From Cryomorphaceae bacterium (lineage in GTDB: Bacteria; Bacteroidota; Bacteroidia; Flavobacteriales_D; SKUL01), in contig REDV01000101.1 of the NCBI GenBank assembly GCA_007695365.1, forward strand, positions 1-44,489: 44,489 nucleotides of DNA. The letters run 5' to 3'. The notes under the pieces were generated by a model. It was given only the letters and a program-made list of their open reading frames with translations. It did not search any database and was not told the origin of the DNA. The position numbers were made by a program, and so were the translations under genes. How positions within the stretch are numbered: the first letter of the stretch is position 1; every line of letters starts with the position of its first letter. Below are positions 42,638 to 44,489 of this stretch, one piece after another.

Positions 42638-44479
42638 ATGAAGAAAATTTACCTTTTTGCGGCTTCGCTTTTGGTAGGTTCTGCAGCTATCGCTCAGTCC
42701 GCTAACGAGATTGCCCAGCCTCTACGCGGTGACGCGGGCATCCCCGTTCAAATGCAGGATGACCGCCCGGCTCAAAAGCCAATTCAAACCAACAATCAGC
42801 GTTTTACAGTGATCTGGGAGGATGATTTTTCAGACGAAAACAACTGGACATTTAACAATAATTCATCTCCTCCTACCGACTGGTTTATCACTACAGATCT
42901 CAACGCTCCACCATTTGGAGCCCTAACCCCCATTCAGACACCAACTGCTGAAAACGGTTATGCTCTGGTAGATGGCAACTCACAAGGCGACGGTTCCGAA
43001 CAGGACTGTAACCTCCGCATGGCCAATCCTGTTGACCTCAGCGGTCATGACTTCGTGAACCTCCGTTTTTATTGTGTAACCCGTAACTGGAGCTCTACTT
43101 ACACAGTGCGCGTAAGTAACGACGGTGTGAACTGGACAAATTTCCCGGTGCTTGAGCACATCACCACCAACGTAAACACTGAGAACCCCGAATTGGTGGT
43201 AGTAAACATTACCGATGTTGCCGCCAACCAGGAAACTGTTTGGGTAGAGTTTAATTTCTCTGCATCATGGGGTTGGTTTTGGGCGGTAGATGATGTAAGT
43301 ATTGTTGTGCCTGACAACAATGACCTTACCATTCAAACGCCACGTTACAGCATTCACGATCCTCAAGCAGATGACTGGTGTAACCTTCCTTACACCGTTT
43401 ACCATGTGTCACAAGTGCGCCCATTGACATTCAATGCTGTGGCTTTTAACGCAGGAACTGAAGAGCAAACAGGTGTAACCCTGGAAGTAAACGTTACCGG
43501 ACCTGATGGACTGGACGTTACCGTAAGCAGTGCCTCAACCTCTGTACCTGCCGGTGAGACTGCTTATCTGGAACTCGCTCCCTGGACTCCTCCTGCTGTG
43601 GCTGGAACCTACACCATTACCTACACCATCCTTCAGGATCAGGAAGACGCCAATCCTGACGACAACGTAGCAACCCGTACCTTCAATGTATCATACGGCG
43701 AATTTGCACGCGATTCTCAATCACTGGATGCTGTTGCAGCATTGGGTTTTGATGACTTCTGGGGAGGCAACGGATACTGCTTTGATGAGCCGGGAGAAAT
43801 CTGGTGCATCGGTGCGGCTATTTCATCAGCCTCAGATATGGGTGCTTTCTTTGACTTTGAAATTCGCGCTTTTGGCACAGGTCTCGATTACGTAGCCAAT
43901 ACTGACCTCCTGGAGGTTACGGCAGATATGATGAACGACGGTGGAGGAAACAACTTTACCTACGCCTGGTTAGAAGGCGGAATCACAGTACCTGTATTCC
44001 CCGGTGATGAGTACGTGGCCATGTTCCACACTTTTGCCGGCAACGAGCAGGCAACCATTGGTATCAGTGGGCAGTCACCTGACTTCTCTACTTACCTGAT
44101 TGCTGAGTTTGCTGAGCAAAGTTGCGACCCATGTTTCACCGGTTCTACCTACATGGTGCGTATCGGTATGAGCGAAGAGTGGTGCGATGCCAATGTAGTC
44201 ACCAGCATTGACGAAATTGAGCGCGTGACTGTTGAGGAACTTTACCCCAACCCAACCGTTGGTTTCACCACGCTGGAGTTCAGCTTGCTTGAGACTTCAA
44301 ATGTGCAGGTATTCCTGTTCGATAACATGGGACGTATCGTAATGAACAAAGACTACGGTGTGCAGCCTGCCGGTGAGCACCGCTTTGAGTACGACTTCTC
44401 TAATGTAGCCCCCGGAATGTATTCATTCAGCATTCGCGCAAACAACAGCTACACTACCAAGAAACTGGTGATCAAATAA
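42638..44479 (+). CDS. Secreted T9SS cargo protein, copy 2
   Basis: ATG 42638 gives a 613-residue protein of exactly the same length as copy 1, with the same signal peptide, jelly-roll, CARDB-like, unassigned and T9SS domains. An 18-codon extension to ATG 42584 is open but lies in the promoter and remnant. Differences are scattered in the first ~380 residues (for example YHVSQVRPLTF for YPESQVRPLVF, and ITDVAAN for ITSVAAN). The last ~235 residues look identical at both protein and DNA level. The window ends 10 nt after the stop, so the downstream context is unknown. Confidence 0.87.
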   Translation: MKKIYLFAASLLVGSAAIAQSANEIAQPLRGDAGIPVQMQDDRPAQKPIQTNNQRFTVIWEDDFSDENNWTFNNNSSPPTDWFITTDLNAPPFGALTPIQTPTAENGYALVDGNSQGDGSEQDCNLRMANPVDLSGHDFVNLRFYCVTRNWSSTYTVRVSNDGVNWTNFPVLEHITTNVNTENPELVVVNITDVAANQETVWVEFNFSASWGWFWAVDDVSIVVPDNNDLTIQTPRYSIHDPQADDWCNLPYTVYHVSQVRPLTFNAVAFNAGTEEQTGVTLEVNVTGPDGLDVTVSSASTSVPAGETAYLELAPWTPPAVAGTYTITYTILQDQEDANPDDNVATRTFNVSYGEFARDSQSLDAVAALGFDDFWGGNGYCFDEPGEIWCIGAAISSASDMGAFFDFEIRAFGTGLDYVANTDLLEVTADMMNDGGGNNFTYAWLEGGITVPVFPGDEYVAMFHTFAGNEQATIGISGQSPDFSTYLIAEFAEQSCDPCFTGSTYMVRIGMSEEWCDANVVTSIDEIERVTVEELYPNPTVGFTTLEFSLLETSNVQVFLFDNMGRIVMNKDYGVQPAGEHRFEYDFSNVAPGMYSFSIRANNSYTTKKLVIK

Positions 44480-44489
44480 GACCACCCAT

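Larger units (their letters stand above)
40425..44489 (+). repeat. Tandem direct duplication of a T9SS cargo gene with its promoter
   Basis: Two units, 40425-42327 and 42588-44489, align along their length with a start-to-start offset of 2162 nt. Homology starts at the promoter -7 elements and includes the leader (GTTGCTAATCATTCACTAA). From 41613 and 43775 to the end, about 715 nt, I see no difference by eye. Upstream, the coding parts differ at many positions, some silent, with identical blocks between. The 260 nt between the units hold a terminator and an arsC-like remnant. Confidence 0.9.

Noticed and set aside
1-44489. CRISPR array, tRNA or insertion sequence in the window
   Set aside because: I found no regular repeat-spacer series, no cloverleaf-like sequence with a plausible TPsiC arm, and no transposase reading frame.

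Overview
The window looks like a chromosomal segment of a Bacteroidota bacterium, most likely in the Flavobacteriia. The evidence is gliding and type IX secretion (T9SS) genes (gldB, gldC, porX, a PorT-family barrel), several secreted proteins ending in T9SS C-terminal sorting domains, a fused LpxC/FabZ, and many promoters of the Bacteroidota form TAnnTTTG. I could recognise no tRNA, rRNA, CRISPR array or insertion sequence. Most of the window is ordinary core genome. The unusual parts are a regulatory array near 10.4 kb and a tandem duplication at the right end.

Layout. 1-762: the 3' end of a YihA/EngB GTPase, then a repeat-like intergenic stretch. 763-2073 (minus): a secreted alpha/beta hydrolase with a T9SS tail. 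2111-5116: promoter and korAB (2-oxoacid:ferredoxin oxidoreductase). 5247-8551: three secreted proteins, one of them almost only a T9SS sorting domain and one a FISUMP-domain protein. 8548-12584 (minus): a two-component system (response regulator, then histidine kinase) followed by a three-gene run (UspA-like, lipocalin-like, DUF1275/YoaK). Between kinase and UspA-like gene lies an array of TCTAAT half-sites with 11-bp period, which I read as the operator of the response regulator. 12700-15784: nadE and a PorT-family barrel (minus), then gldB-gldC (plus). 15788-17776 (minus): porX-tsaE. 17846-25782 (plus): an HD phosphohydrolase, then lpxD, lpxC/fabZ, lpxA, an ABC ATPase, efp, a second LpxD-like acyltransferase and a GAF-PP2C phosphatase, mostly overlapping or nearly so. 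25753-30936: a small surface polysaccharide block (O-antigen ligase-like, Wzz-like, flippase, divergent GT4 glycosyltransferase). 30929-37323: rnhB, a large membrane-anchored beta-propeller-like protein, a LysM glucosaminidase, a UbiA-like membrane protein and an unknown exported protein. 37426-40311: gcvP.

40425-44489: two 613-residue T9SS cargo paralogues in direct tandem. Their last ~715 nt look identical while the 5' parts differ at many sites, which points to recent gene conversion. Between them is the C-terminal 64 codons of an ArsC/Spx-family protein on the opposite strand, cut exactly where homology to the first copy's promoter begins. The window ends at the same position relative to the second copy as the last base of identity, so an assembly break at a repeat is possible.

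Themes: outer-membrane building (lipid A, polysaccharide), T9SS regulation and cargo, and central metabolism. Several TAnnTTTG elements lie only 4-8 nt from start codons, suggesting leaderless or near-leaderless mRNAs. Several genes appear to use GTG or TTG starts.
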